A stretch of 42,993 nt of DNA from Bacteroidaceae bacterium (GCA_017619335.1 JAFZSP010000081.1:1-42993), one strand, 5' to 3'. Positions 1 to 8,912 are shown, numbered from the stretch's first letter. Notes: a model not told the origin generated them from the sequence alone. Made by a program: numbers and translations.

Positions 1-11
1 CATGGAAATTG

Positions 12-92
12 TGCCCAGAACAGGACTCGAACCTGCACGTCTCTCAACACTCGCACCTGAAACGAGCGCGTCTACCATTCCGCCACCTGGGC
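12..92 (-). tRNA. tRNA-Leu (CAG)
   Basis: Cloverleaf read on the minus strand. The acceptor stem GCCCAGG pairs with TCTGGGC (one G-T pair), followed by discriminator A. The anticodon loop TTCAGGT gives CAG. A long variable arm and the GGTTCGAGTCC T-arm fit a class II leucine tRNA. CCA is not encoded. It is the last visible gene of the five-tRNA cluster, so its terminator lies outside the window. Confidence 0.95.
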
Positions 93-117
93 AACACTAA
101 GTAAAAGAACTACTTTG

Positions 118-190
<73 letters not shown>

Positions 191-201
191 AAAAATGTAT
201 G

Positions 202-284
202 TGGGCGGAGATGGATTCGAACCACCGAAGGTAACAACCAGCAGATTTACAGTCTGCCCCATTTGGCCACTCTGGTATCCGCCC
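202..284 (-). tRNA. tRNA-Tyr (GTA)
   Basis: Minus-strand class II tRNA with a long variable arm. The acceptor stem is GGGCGGA/TCCGCCC with discriminator A. The anticodon loop CTGTAAA gives GTA. It is the third gene of the cluster. Confidence 0.95.
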
Positions 285-305
285 AGCATCAATTTTTCAA
301 AGAAG

Positions 306-379
306 TGACTCCTATAGGATTCAAACCTATAACCTTCTGATCCGTAGTCAGATGCTCTATTCAGTTGAGCTAAGGAGCC
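306..379 (-). tRNA. tRNA-Arg (ACG)
   Basis: Minus-strand cloverleaf with acceptor stem GGCTCCT/AGGAGTC (one G-T pair) and discriminator A. The loop CTACGGA gives anticodon ACG, normally edited to ICG by TadA to read CGN codons. It is the second gene of the cluster. Confidence 0.95.
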
Positions 380-384
380 AAGTG

Positions 385-459
385 TGGGCGCTAACGGATT
401 CGAACCGCTGACCCTCTGCTTGTAAGGCAGACGCTCTGAACCAGCTGAGCTAAGCGCCC
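385..459 (-). tRNA. tRNA-Val (TAC)
   Basis: Minus-strand cloverleaf with acceptor stem GGGCGCT/AGCGCCC and discriminator A. The loop CTTACAA gives anticodon TAC. It is the first gene of the five-tRNA transcript. The promoter -7 box lies about 60 bp upstream of its 5' end. Confidence 0.95.
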
Positions 460-517
460 CTCGAGTCAAACCGCGTCTGCAAGCACTCTTGCGAGGTTTC
501 CTTCTCGAAAGCGGGTG

Positions 518-549
518 CAAAGGTAGAGCTTTTTGGCGAAACTGCCAAA
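518..549 (-). promoter_or_regulatory. Promoter of the Val-Arg-Tyr-Gly-Leu tRNA cluster
   Basis: On the minus strand a -33 TTTG (546-549) is followed after exactly 20 bp by the -7 box TACCTTTG (518-525), the Bacteroidetes sigma-ABfr layout. The -33 lies in a TTTGGC-N6-GCCAAA palindrome (532-549). The -7 box and the following GCACCCGC are identical to the tRNA-Lys promoter at 9306-9337. The rest of 461-657 shows no gene. Confidence 0.75.
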
Positions 550-657
550 TCTTTTTGCAACTTTTTTCAGAAAAAGAGGAAAAAAGTCTGTTTTTAACGG
601 TTCGGGCAAGGTTTGGAGGAGGGTGAAGGTGGCATTTTCGGTCATGAAAGGCCGCCG

Positions 658-1620
658 TTACTGGTAAATCAGGAAGAGAATATAAACCACATAAACCGCT
701 ACGAGCAGTATGCCTTCCCAGCGCAGGATGCGATGCTGTGTCTTGGAGAAGAACCAAAAAAGCAGTCCGCTGATGACCAACATCCCGAAATCCACAGGCG
801 AGATACCGGCCACAGGCATAGGTGTGATGCAGGAACATACGCCCAAAATCCAGAAGATGTTGAAGAGGTTGGAACCGATTACATTTCCTATCGCCATTCC
901 GCTTTGTCCCTTTCGGGCAGCCACGACACTTGTGGCCAGCTCTGGCAGTGATGTTCCGCCTGCGACCAGCGTCAGACCGATGACAGCTTCACTCACCCCC
1001 AAGTCGCGGGCAATCCCTGTGGCTCCGTGCACGAAGAGTTCTCCGCCGCCGATGAGTCCCGCCAGACCAAGGACGATAAACAGAAGGATTCTTGTCATTG
1101 ACATCTGGGGCTCCGACTGTATCTCTGCCGTCTCGGAGCCGCCGTCTGGGCGGGCGATGGCTATACTGTAGGCCATGAACACCGCGAAGAAGCCTAAGAG
1201 CGCGATACCGTCACCACGCTCCAGCACATCTGTGCCACTGGCACCGAAGAAGTGATCCAGCGCCAAAGCTCCCAATACGATACTGGCCAGCAGGGAAAAA
1301 GGAATATCTTTCCGAATCGTCGATTTCTGCACAGCAATGGGCGCAATAGCTGCTGTCACACCGACAATCATCAAAGTATTAAACAGATTGGAACCCACGA
1401 CATTACCAATACCCATTGCCGCAGCGCCGCGCAAGCTTGCCATCAAACTCACCACGAACTCCGGTAAAGATGTACCGAAAGCCACAACTGTGAGTCCGAT
1501 CACCATTTCAGAGATATTGAAGCGTCGGGCCAACCCGACGGAGCCGTCGGTCAACTTGTCTGCTCCGAACAAAACGAGCGCCGCTCCGACCACGGCGATG
1601 AGAAGGTCAATGACTGGCAT
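658..1620 (-). CDS. Na+/Ca2+ exchanger-type cation antiporter (CaCA family, YrbG-like)
   Basis: An inner-membrane antiporter of about 320 residues built from two homologous five-helix halves. Each half carries the alpha-repeat signature of the CaCA superfamily. In the first half this is GTSLPEFVVS, followed by GIGNVVGSNLFNTLM. In the second half it is GGTSLPELATSVVA, followed by AIGNVIGSNLFNI. The acidic residue after GTSLP is the ion ligand in characterised exchangers. A hydrophilic loop containing GGSETAEIQSEPQ separates the halves, as expected. The length is normal for bacterial YrbG/CaxA-type proteins. I use the ATG at 1620 (MPVIDLL); an upstream ATG at 1629 is also possible. Both overlap the end of the small gene upstream, so the two are probably translationally coupled. 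Whether the substrate is Ca2+, and whether K+ is co-transported, cannot be read from sequence. Confidence 0.88.
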   Translation of the reverse strand: MPVIDLLIAVVGAALVLFGADKLTDGSVGLARRFNISEMVIGLTVVAFGTSLPEFVVSLMASLRGAAAMGIGNVVGSNLFNTLMIVGVTAAIAPIAVQKSTIRKDIPFSLLASIVLGALALDHFFGASGTDVLERGDGIALLGFFAVFMAYSIAIARPDGGSETAEIQSEPQMSMTRILLFIVLGLAGLIGGGELFVHGATGIARDLGVSEAVIGLTLVAGGTSLPELATSVVAARKGQSGMAIGNVIGSNLFNIFWILGVCSCITPMPVAGISPVDFGMLVISGLLFWFFSKTQHRILRWEGILLVAVYVVYILFLIYQ

Positions 1621-1822
1621 AACTATCAAAATGCTGTATGGTGGGATTGGGATTATTCACATATTCATATATCTTACAGATGCGCCTGGCTTCTGCCACG
1701 TACCGTTCATTGTTATAATTACATTCCGCAACAATGGGATTCTCAAACCATTGCATGAACTTGGCGTGCTTGCAGGTCATGCATTTGACGAAACTGTTAT
1801 CTTGTGAGGACTTTACTGCCAT
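1607..1822 (-). CDS. Small conserved-looking Cys-containing protein, function unknown
   Basis: A 71-residue soluble protein with a CMTCKHAKFMQWFENP segment, a later AEC and a RICKIYEY near residue 50. The four cysteines (CxxC, C, C) look like a small metal or iron-sulfur site or a structural zinc knuckle. From memory, similar small proteins with a CxxC then NPI.AEC then C pattern are common in Bacteroidales. It has no signal peptide or membrane segment. It lies between the MBL hydrolase gene (20 bp gap) and the cation exchanger gene, whose start it overlaps, so it is probably cotranscribed with both. The function is not known to me. Confidence 0.62.
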   Translation of the reverse strand: MAVKSSQDNSFVKCMTCKHAKFMQWFENPIVAECNYNNERYVAEARRICKIYEYVNNPNPTIQHFDSYASH

Positions 1823-1841
1823 AAAACAATGGATGTGAGGA

Positions 1842-2657
1842 TTATTCTTCCGAAGGAGTCAGGTCATAGATTTCGCTGGGCACTTTGCGCCGGAGGACAT
1901 CCAAATGAAAATCCACGTTTGGAATGATTCCGTAGGATCGCAGGATGCTGTCCACGGTTTTCCTGGCCAGCTCGGGATGGTTATTCTCCTCACTGAGGTG
2001 GCAGAGCCACACGTGACGCAGGGCAGGACTGGAGGAATTGGCCAGCAGTTCTGCTGCTTCGCGGTTGCTCAAGTGCCCCGTGGGACCGGCGATGCGGCCT
2101 TTCAGGTAGGCCGGATAGGGCCCGGACATCAGCATTTCCTGATCGTGGTTACTCTCCAGCACGAGGTAGTTGGCCAGACTCACTTCTTCCTTCACGCGCT
2201 CGGTAACATGACCAATATCTGTAATCAGGCAGAAGCGAACGCCCTGTGCCTCCACCCGGAAGCCGACACACTCCGTACTGTCATGCGGTACCGAGAAAGC
2301 CGTGACGGCAAAATCTCCCAACTGCAGGAGCTTGTCTATCTCCAGGTGATATTGGTATTCCGTCTTCAAATTGGGCGAGACACAATAGTTCCGTGCAATC
2401 CCCTGATGAACCAGTTCTGTGGAATACACCGGCAACGAATACTCTGCTGCCAGTTTCCCGATGGATTTGATGTGGTCTGCGTGGTCATGTGTAATTAGCA
2501 CAGCTCTCATTCTTTCCCAGGGCAAATCATAGGTTTGGATATAGCGCTTCAATAATTTGATGCCAATACCTGCATCTATCATGATAGCATCTGTATCAGT
2601 CCAAAGGAAATAACCATTTCCACTGCTGCCACTTCCAAGACAAATGAATTTCAGCAT
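1842..2657 (-). CDS. MBL-fold metallo-hydrolase (YycJ/WalJ-like)
   Basis: A 271-residue metallo-beta-lactamase-fold hydrolase. The zinc-binding HxHxDH motif reads HDHADH at residues 57-62. It is preceded by a typical N-terminal strand (FICLGSGSSGNG) and the MIDAG turn, with the Asp that starts many MBL domains. Further metal ligands are probably His in SVPHDSTE, Asp in LITDIGH, and His in LCHLSEENNHPE. Length and motif order fit the YycJ/WalJ group, proposed nucleases or phosphodiesterases. The substrate is unknown. It is cytoplasmic, with no signal peptide. A TAATTTTG box on the minus strand (2683-2690) lies 25 bp upstream of the ATG and may be its promoter. Confidence 0.85.
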   Translation of the reverse strand: MLKFICLGSGSSGNGYFLWTDTDAIMIDAGIGIKLLKRYIQTYDLPWERMRAVLITHDHADHIKSIGKLAAEYSLPVYSTELVHQGIARNYCVSPNLKTEYQYHLEIDKLLQLGDFAVTAFSVPHDSTECVGFRVEAQGVRFCLITDIGHVTERVKEEVSLANYLVLESNHDQEMLMSGPYPAYLKGRIAGPTGHLSNREAAELLANSSSPALRHVWLCHLSEENNHPELARKTVDSILRSYGIIPNVDFHLDVLRRKVPSEIYDLTPSEE

Positions 2658-2682
2658 TGCTATTGTTTTTATATTCTGCCCG

Positions 2683-2690
2683 CAAAATTA
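2683..2690 (-). promoter_or_regulatory. Possible -7 box for the MBL hydrolase gene
   Basis: TAATTTTG on the minus strand fits TAnnTTTG and lies 25 bp before the start codon. A TTTG is found 23 bp upstream of it instead of the usual 19-21, so support is moderate. The surrounding 2658-2797 has two near-copies of GCAAnAATTGCACAA (2742 and 2783) of unknown meaning. Confidence 0.4.
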
Positions 2691-2797
2691 CGAAAAAAAA
2701 TGCAAAAGTGTACCAAAAAATAAGATTTTTTTGGACTTTTTGCAATAATTGCACAAGTTAGGCCTCTTTCCTGAGCCTTTAGGCAACAATTGCACAA

Positions 2798-5143
2798 TCA
2801 GAAAGGCAATCCGACGGCAAAATGGAACTGAAAATCCCTTCCGAATTGGGGGTGAAAAATCGGATATCTATGCCGACCTGAATCGTATGCCGGATTCAGT
2901 GCTTTCATACCACCGTCCAGACGCAAAATGAAGTAGCCGAAGTTCAGTCGCAGCCCCAGTCCATAGGCCACGGCGATCTGTTTCCAGAACTGATCCAGCA
3001 GGAACTGTCCACCAGGCTGTTCCTCATAATCGCGGAATGTCCAGACGTTACCAGCATCTATGAAGAAAGCGCCATCAATCTTCCAGAAGAGATGTGACCT
3101 CCATTCTGCACTCATATCCAGTTTGAGGTCGCCCGTCTGCCGGATGAAATCCACGCGTCCGTCAGACCCTTGGAACTTGCCCGGTCCCAGTCCTCGCACA
3201 CTCCAGCCGCGAACGCTGTTGGCTCCTCCAGAGAAATAGCGTTTTTCATAGGGGAGAATCTTGGAATTGCCATAGGGAAAAGCAGCCCCGACAGCCAGGT
3301 GTAACCCCAAGGAATTGCGATTGTCAAAACGGATACTCTTGGAAAAGTCAAGATCAAATTTGGCATATTGTGCATAAGCAATATTGAAGAGCGTGTAGGC
3401 ATCCAAGTTCTCTGAGAACTGTCCGTTCAGCAGATGTGACAAGCCGTAGAGAAGATTGCCTGCCGTTTCCATCCCGATGCGCACGCTATAGGCATTCTGC
3501 CCGTAAGAAGCTGATTGTGTGGTCGGTGGGAGACTGGTGTATTGGTAATTGACACCAAACTTCATGATAAAGAGATTCTCATAGTTGTAACGCAAGACGG
3601 CATTTCTGTTCCCATTGTCACTCAGATACTCATTACTGAAAGTCTCGGAAATCCAAGGCATGAAGACATAGTTCAAGTCCAGCAAGTCCAGTCGGTACTG
3701 CTTTTTCAGATTGAAGCGGTTCCAGCGGTAACGCCATGCTGCCGTGAGCACTCTCCGATGGAACTCCGGGCGGTCCTGGGAGTCATACATGATGGAAGCA
3801 ATACTCTGGGCCTTGACCGACCTGCGGAACTGTCTCGTGAGGAGCGGAAGCATGAAATCGGGGAAGTTGATATTCGCTTCGGCGCTGTATTCCAGGAAGT
3901 TCTGATCTGCATAACCATCCAGTCCCTTGATGGCTTCAAACGCGCCACGCAACGTTATTCCCAAGAGTGCCGACCGATGGAACATATTTCGGTTCTGATA
4001 ACCCAAAGAGACGGCAGCGCCCAAGTCACCGGCCGAGTTGGTACCTTCCACTTCTAAGGACACCCCGTGTCGGCGCGCCGGAATCAGACTGATAAAGGCA
4101 TTCACCGTGTCGGGCGACTGGGCAGACGGCTCCAAGGTCACACTGGTTCCCATCACCCCAGAGAGAGAGGAGATATTGCTGTAGGTCAGTTGTACATCGC
4201 TTTCCCGGTAAAGATTGCCCGGTCGCAATTCCGACTTTCCCACGAGGAATACTGGCCGGAACGGCAGAGTACCTCGTGTGTAGAAGTGTAAGTTCCTGTA
4301 AAATAGCGAGTCCACAGCCTGCGTATGCACTGTGACAGGATCCAGATCCATCAGATAATTCACCTGTCCGATATAATAACGAGGGTGCTGCTGAAGGCTG
4401 TCTCTCGGTGACGGACGATAGTATGGAATGTTCAGGGTCAAATCCACTTCATGCTGTTTCAAAGTGGTGTCGGCTTCAAAACGCACATAACTCTTGTTAA
4501 ATCGGTAGAAGCCTGTGTTCTGCATAATACCGGAAAGGCGCGAACGCTCTCTGTCCAACAGATTGATATCGAATGGCATACCTTCATGCAGGAGGGAATT
4601 GTTCCAGTTGCTCACATAGATGGAGTCCACTCTTGCGTCCTCAATATTTCGGGACAGGTGACTGACCGTGTAGAGCGGTCCGGGCTTAATGTGATAGGTC
4701 ACCCCTACCCTGCGTCTCCTGAACTCAGATTCCACCTTCACCTCCGCCTCCAGGTAACCGAGGTTTCTCACTGCCGCTTCTATATCCTTTCGACTTTTCG
4801 AGGCTTGCAAACTGTCATAGACCACCGGCGCTTCTCCTAACCGCTGGATGAAACGATTGAGGCTCTTGGTGGAATCCGTGCCACTGAGGCAATAGAAGCC
4901 CAACGGCACCTTGAACATACTGAACCACTTGGAGTTGGGATGTTGCCGGATGAAGCCGGAGAGTTGTTCCTTATTAATCATCGCTTCATCACTTCGAAGG
5001 TTCACACGATCCAGCAGCCATTCATCTTCATGCAGGAAACGGGAAGGTGCACAACCCGCGAGAAGAAAGAATACAGCCACGATTCCCCAAGCTATCCTCC
5101 ACAGTCGGCAGCAGGATTTCCATCCTTTGCCATCCTCTTTCAT
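2798..5143 (-). CDS. Outer-membrane BamA/TamA-family lipoprotein (Omp85)
   Basis: About 780 residues. The N-terminus ends in a lipobox (FLLAG then Cys-31 from the ATG at 5143), so it should be a lipoprotein. The N-terminal third contains POTRA-like segments (GYLEAEVKVESEFRRRRVGV and KPGPLYTVSHL). The rest is aromatic-rich beta-strand sequence typical of an Omp85 barrel, with the conserved GGANSVRGW element and a final strand ending in Phe (FHFAVGLPF). Omp85 proteins insert or translocate outer-membrane proteins or lipids. The lipidated TamA-like form is common in Bacteroidetes. An ATG at 5167 has a better ribosome-binding site (GGGAGG) and is an alternative start. The gene starts just after the TrmH gene ends, so the two are probably cotranscribed. 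Confidence 0.88.
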   Translation of the reverse strand: MKEDGKGWKSCCRLWRIAWGIVAVFFLLAGCAPSRFLHEDEWLLDRVNLRSDEAMINKEQLSGFIRQHPNSKWFSMFKVPLGFYCLSGTDSTKSLNRFIQRLGEAPVVYDSLQASKSRKDIEAAVRNLGYLEAEVKVESEFRRRRVGVTYHIKPGPLYTVSHLSRNIEDARVDSIYVSNWNNSLLHEGMPFDINLLDRERSRLSGIMQNTGFYRFNKSYVRFEADTTLKQHEVDLTLNIPYYRPSPRDSLQQHPRYYIGQVNYLMDLDPVTVHTQAVDSLFYRNLHFYTRGTLPFRPVFLVGKSELRPGNLYRESDVQLTYSNISSLSGVMGTSVTLEPSAQSPDTVNAFISLIPARRHGVSLEVEGTNSAGDLGAAVSLGYQNRNMFHRSALLGITLRGAFEAIKGLDGYADQNFLEYSAEANINFPDFMLPLLTRQFRRSVKAQSIASIMYDSQDRPEFHRRVLTAAWRYRWNRFNLKKQYRLDLLDLNYVFMPWISETFSNEYLSDNGNRNAVLRYNYENLFIMKFGVNYQYTSLPPTTQSASYGQNAYSVRIGMETAGNLLYGLSHLLNGQFSENLDAYTLFNIAYAQYAKFDLDFSKSIRFDNRNSLGLHLAVGAAFPYGNSKILPYEKRYFSGGANSVRGWSVRGLGPGKFQGSDGRVDFIRQTGDLKLDMSAEWRSHLFWKIDGAFFIDAGNVWTFRDYEEQPGGQFLLDQFWKQIAVAYGLGLRLNFGYFILRLDGGMKALNPAYDSGRHRYPIFHPQFGRDFQFHFAVGLPF

Positions 5144-5186
5144 TGTCACGTTCCCACCTTCTCGCATGACATTACCTCCCACATTT

Positions 5187-5966
5187 TCAAGCTGTTCTGC
5201 GACGGAACTCGGCCAAGATGATTCCTGTGGCCATAGCCACATTCAGACTTTCGGTGGTCACATTCCCCATCGGATAGTTGGGTATCAACAACTGTGTACG
5301 GCAGAGTGCAGCGACCTCGGCAGTAACACCTTTTCCCTCATTTCCCATCACGAGAAGACCGCGTTGTTCCAACGGAGCGTCCCAGAAGGACTGACCGTGA
5401 AGTGAAGTTCCATAAACAGGCACTTCGGAAGGCAACGAAGCAATCAAATCGGGTAAAAATAAATAATGTACGCGCACGCGCGCGATGCCACCCATCGTCG
5501 CTTGCACAGCCTTCGGATTCCACACGTCACATGTGTCCATAGAACAGAAGACATCTTCAATGCCAAACCAGTCTGCCAATCTGATGATGGTTCCCAAGTT
5601 CCCGGGATCTTGGACGCCATCCAGCGCTATGCACAATCGGTTGGAAATCAGCGCCGAGGGATCCTCGTCTCTCTGCGGAATACGGAAAAGTGCCAACACG
5701 CCCTGCGGTGACTGCTGGAGGCTGGCCCTCTCCATTTCTGTTTCTGTCACACGCTCAATACCTGTCACCCAATCAGACAGGTCCGATGCTTCCTGTAACA
5801 AGGTGTGGAGCGCAGGGCTGTCTGTGTGATACAACGCCACACAAGGAAAATGCCCCAAGAGCTCTCCCACCAATTTGTGCCCTTCAGCCACAAACAATCC
5901 CTCCTCGCGGCGACCCTTTCGAGTGTCCAAAGAGCGGATGAGTTTGTAGGTGGACTTAGTTAGCAT
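5187..5966 (-). CDS. TrmH/SpoU-family RNA 2'-O-methyltransferase
   Basis: A 259-residue SPOUT methyltransferase. All three SpoU motifs are visible: NLGTIIRLA (about 123-131), the MGNEGKG loop (207-213) and IPN...TESLNVAMATGI (228-249). The last two build the trefoil-knot SAM site. The N-terminal 100 residues (FVAEGHKLVGELL) match the L30e-like substrate-binding domain, so it most resembles the RlmB/TsnR type that methylates ribose in rRNA. The exact target nucleotide cannot be given. The start overlaps the 3' end of the Crp/Fnr gene by 11 bp, and the Omp85 gene follows closely. Confidence 0.9.
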   Translation of the reverse strand: MLTKSTYKLIRSLDTRKGRREEGLFVAEGHKLVGELLGHFPCVALYHTDSPALHTLLQEASDLSDWVTGIERVTETEMERASLQQSPQGVLALFRIPQRDEDPSALISNRLCIALDGVQDPGNLGTIIRLADWFGIEDVFCSMDTCDVWNPKAVQATMGGIARVRVHYLFLPDLIASLPSEVPVYGTSLHGQSFWDAPLEQRGLLVMGNEGKGVTAEVAALCRTQLLIPNYPMGNVTTESLNVAMATGIILAEFRRRTA

Positions 5967-6603
5967 TATCTTTCTCTGATGCTGAGGAGGAAGCAGCCGA
6001 CGCGCTGTATGCAGCTCTGACGCGGCTTAACGTCTCGGGGGTCATTTGCAAAAATGATGCCACATGCACCATCGGAGCCCGGAGGACGATTTCCGGTTTC
6101 GTACGCAACAGGCGCAGATACCTTTCCGTGGCGTTCTCAAAGCGCTGACTGTCTGCGTGTTCCTGAGAAGAGATGAGAGCGTGTTCCAGTATCTTTCTGT
6201 ACAGGCGTTCCATCTCCTTGTTCTCGTCCACCAACTGCAGGAAAGCGTCGTGCGGAATGGCATACAGCCAGGAGGTCTCCAGTCCTTCCACTCCCAACAG
6301 TGACGGAATCTGCTTCAGGAAGCTCTCTATGCAGATGACAATGCGTCCTTCATAACTGAAATGCTCGGTCACGTCCCGGCCGTTCTTGTAATAAAACTGC
6401 CGGACCATTCCTCTTTCCACGAAATACATGTACTTGCACACTTCACCTTCTTCCATCAGTTTCTCTCCTTTGGCCACTTTCATGGGCACAAGGATATTCG
6501 CCAGAGTATCAATGCCTTTCGGGGTTAACGTACAGTAGAGGCGTGCGATTTCACGTGCCACGTCTCTGCATCTGTCTAAACTTGTTCTTTCTTTTCTAAT
6601 CAT
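5956..6603 (-). CDS. Crp/Fnr-family transcriptional regulator (cNMP-binding fold)
   Basis: A 215-residue protein. Residues about 30-130 form a cyclic-nucleotide-binding-type beta-roll (VAKGEKLMEEGEVCKYMYFVERGMV). A long dimerisation helix follows, then a short C-terminal helix-turn-helix (HVASFLQMTPETLSRVRA, about 180-197). This is the Bacteroidetes form with a compact HTH. The beta-roll lacks an obvious cAMP-type phosphate-binding RxS motif, so the ligand is unknown. The Ser/Ala-rich tail (AASSSASEKDNAN) looks disordered. It overlaps the TrmH gene by 11 bp and probably leads the TrmH/Omp85 transcript. Confidence 0.85.
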   Translation of the reverse strand: MIRKERTSLDRCRDVAREIARLYCTLTPKGIDTLANILVPMKVAKGEKLMEEGEVCKYMYFVERGMVRQFYYKNGRDVTEHFSYEGRIVICIESFLKQIPSLLGVEGLETSWLYAIPHDAFLQLVDENKEMERLYRKILEHALISSQEHADSQRFENATERYLRLLRTKPEIVLRAPMVHVASFLQMTPETLSRVRAAYSASAASSSASEKDNAN

Positions 6604-6651
6604 AGGGCGTCAATAGCGTTCTTCTGAAAATATAAGTTAATTAGGTAAAAA

Positions 6652-8436
6652 TCAGTCCAGTTTCAGCACGGCAAGGAAAGCCTTTTGCGGCACTTGAACA
6701 TTGCCGATTTGCTTCATGCGTTTCTTGCCTCGCTTTTGTTTCTCCAGCAGCTTGCGCTTTCTGCTCACATCGCCGCCATAGCACTTGGCCGTCACGTCTT
6801 TGCGCACCTGTTTGACCGTCTCTCGTGCGATGATTTTGGCACCGATAGCTGCCTGAATGGCAATGTCAAACTGCTGCCGCGGCAGTAACTCCTTGAGTTT
6901 CTCACACATACGCCGTCCGAAGTCCACCGAGTTATCCACATGGGTCAGCGTGCTCAAGGCATCCACAGGCTCGCCGTTCAGGAGGATATCCAGTTTCACC
7001 AATTTTGACGGGCGGAAGCCTGCCTGGTGATAGTCAAAGGAGGCGTAGCCCTTGGAGATGCTCTTGAGTTTATCGTAGAAGTCTATGACGATTTCTCCCA
7101 AAGGCATCGCAAACTGAATCTCCACGCGGTTTCCGCTGATGAAGTCCTGGCGGATGAGTTCGCCGCGCTTACCCAGACACAGGGTCATGATGGGGCCAAT
7201 GTAGTTCGCGGTGGTGATGACAGAAGCGTGAATGTATGGTTCCTCGATGCGCTCGATGACCGTCGGGTCTGGCATTCCGGCTGGATTGTGCACTTCCTTC
7301 TCGCCTCCCTGCTTGTCATAAACCATATAGGAGACATTGGGGACAGTGGTGATGACATCCATGTTAAACTCGCGATCCAGGCGTTCCTGTACAATCTCCA
7401 TGTGCAAGAGGCCCAAGAAGCCACAGCGGAAACCGAATCCCAAGGCCACCGACGATTCCGGCTGAAACGTCAGGGAGGCATCGTTCAGTTGGAGTTTTTC
7501 CAAGGAGGCACGCAGATTCTCATAATCCTCTGTCTCAATCGGATACACGCCGGCAAATACCATAGGCTTGACTTCTTCAAAGCCCTCGATCGCTTTCGTT
7601 TTAGAGAGCGTGTCAAAGTGAGTGATCGTATCACCCACCTTCACCTCTGTGGCGGTTTTGATGCCACTGACGATGTAGCCCACGTCTCCACAATGCAGTT
7701 CCGTCCGGGGCACCAAGTCCATTTTCAACACACCGATCTCATCGGCATTGTATTCCTTGCCGGTATTGATAAAGACCACGTGATCACCCTTCCGGATGCT
7801 TCCGTTGACAATCTTGAAGTAGGCGATGATGCCTCTGAAAGAGTTGAACACCGAGTCAAAGATAAGCGCCTGCAGGGGTGCCTCTTCCTCTCCTTCGGGA
7901 CAGGGAATCCTATCCACCACGGCGTCCAGAATTTCCTGCACACCCTGCCCGGTCTTGCCGCTGGCGCGGATGATTTCTTCCCGTTTACAACCCAGCAGGT
8001 CAATGATTTCGTCTTCCACCTCTTCGGGCATCGCATTTGGCATGTCACATTTGTTGACCACCGGAATGATTTCGAGGTTATGGTCGATGGCCATATAGAG
8101 GTTGGAGATGGTCTGCGCCTGCACACCTTGGGTGGCGTCCACCACGAGGAGTGCTCCTTCACAAGCGGCGATAGAGCGTGACACTTCATAGGAGAAGTCC
8201 ACATGTCCCGGGGTGTCGATGAGGTTCAGCGTGTATTTCTGTCCGTCACGCTCATACTCCATCTGGATGGCGTGACTTTTGATGGTGATTCCGCGTTCGC
8301 GTTCCAAATCCATATCATCCAGCATCTGCCCTTCAGTGACCTGAATGGTGTTGGTAAATTCCAGCAGACGGTCGGCCAGGGTACTCTTTCCGTGGTCGAT
8401 ATGCGCGATAATACAGAAGTTGCGTATATGTTTCAT
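6652..8436 (-). CDS. lepA: Elongation factor 4 (LepA), ribosomal GTPase
   Basis: 594 residues, the usual LepA length. GTPase motifs: G1 AHIDHGKST (11-19), G2 region RERGITIKS (about 46-54), G3 DTPGHVD (74-80) and G4 NKCD (128-131). EF-G-like domains follow, and the LepA-specific C-terminal domain ends in [19 protein letters not shown]. LepA acts on the translating ribosome. The ATG at 8436 lies only 4 nt after a TAATTTTG -7 box, so the mRNA may be nearly leaderless. A 48-bp gap separates it from the Crp/Fnr gene. Confidence 0.97.
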   Translation of the reverse strand: MKHIRNFCIIAHIDHGKSTLADRLLEFTNTIQVTEGQMLDDMDLERERGITIKSHAIQMEYERDGQKYTLNLIDTPGHVDFSYEVSRSIAACEGALLVVDATQGVQAQTISNLYMAIDHNLEIIPVVNKCDMPNAMPEEVEDEIIDLLGCKREEIIRASGKTGQGVQEILDAVVDRIPCPEGEEEAPLQALIFDSVFNSFRGIIAYFKIVNGSIRKGDHVVFINTGKEYNADEIGVLKMDLVPRTELHCGDVGYIVSGIKTATEVKVGDTITHFDTLSKTKAIEGFEEVKPMVFAGVYPIETEDYENLRASLEKLQLNDASLTFQPESSVALGFGFRCGFLGLLHMEIVQERLDREFNMDVITTVPNVSYMVYDKQGGEKEVHNPAGMPDPTVIERIEEPYIHASVITTANYIGPIMTLCLGKRGELIRQDFISGNRVEIQFAMPLGEIVIDFYDKLKSISKGYASFDYHQAGFRPSKLVKLDILLNGEPVDALSTLTHVDNSVDFGRRMCEKLKELLPRQQFDIAIQAAIGAKIIARETVKQVRKDVTAKCYGGDVSRKRKLLEKQKRGKKRMKQIGNVQVPQKAFLAVLKLD

Positions 8437-8440
8437 GGCG

Positions 8441-8471
8441 CAAAATTAGTTAAATCCCACGTAATGTCAAA
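8441..8471 (-). promoter_or_regulatory. Promoter of lepA
   Basis: On the minus strand a -33 TTTG (8468-8471) is followed after 19 bp by TAATTTTG (8441-8448). The box ends 4 nt before the lepA ATG, so transcription should start at or within a few bases of the start codon. Confidence 0.6.
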
Positions 8472-8559
8472 ATCCAAAGGATTTTTTTCCGTTAAAAGTC
8501 CAAAAAAAAGGTACGTTTTTCCCTTTCAGTGGTCAAAAACGGGCTGTAGAGATAGAAAA

Positions 8560-8594
8560 TTCCCACGTTTAACTGCAAAAAGTCAACGTGGGAA
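8560..8594 (-). terminator. Probable terminator of the small winged-helix gene
   Basis: Perfect 10-bp inverted repeat: TTCCCACGTT (8560-8569) against AACGTGGGAA (8585-8594). On the minus strand it lies about 40 bp after the stop at 8636 and is followed by TTTTCTATCT. The T tract is imperfect, so it is a moderate candidate. Confidence 0.55.
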
Positions 8595-8635
8595 TGGAAA
8601 TTCAAGTTGTTGTTTTCTTTTCAGAACAGCCTACA

Positions 8636-8836
8636 TTATTTGAGGCTGAAAACGGGCTCCTTTTCGTCGCCTTCGACGTTGAGCTTGTCCTCGCGGAGCA
8701 ACCATCCGAGACCGAGATAGAGATCCTTCTCACTCTTGGCTTTGGAAGCCTTCTTCAAATCCTTGGCGTTCAGAGCGCCATTCTCATTCAGGGCATTCCA
8801 GATAGCACCTGCGAGTTCACCTGCTTTTTCAAACAT
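8636..8836 (-). CDS. Small winged-helix protein (DUF2582-like)
   Basis: 66 residues from the ATG at 8836, which follows an AAAAGG-containing leader. A longer reading frame upstream crosses the promoter and is unlikely to be translated. The sequence (MFEKAGELAGAIWNALNENG, then LNAKDLKKASKAKSEKDLYLGLGWLLREDKL) matches the short winged-helix family DUF2582, seen as a small stand-alone protein in many anaerobic Bacteroidetes. It is probably cytoplasmic and nucleic-acid or protein binding. No target is known. It has its own promoter at 8913-8944 and a hairpin downstream, so it appears monocistronic. Confidence 0.8.
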   Translation of the reverse strand: MFEKAGELAGAIWNALNENGALNAKDLKKASKAKSEKDLYLGLGWLLREDKLNVEGDEKEPVFSLK

Positions 8837-8912
8837 AATCTTTTTACCTTTTAATTGAACAATTAATACAATCTTTTTTGGAGGCTCACGTCTCCTTTTT
8901 TCTAAGACGGCG

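Noticed and set aside
2742..2797. Two near-copies of GCAAnAATTGCACAA as a regulatory repeat
   Set aside because: Only two copies, 41 bp apart, in an AT-rich gap; no support beyond similarity.
7027..8181. Long plus-strand open frame opposite lepA
   Set aside because: It is antisense to a full-length lepA and has no recognisable domain.
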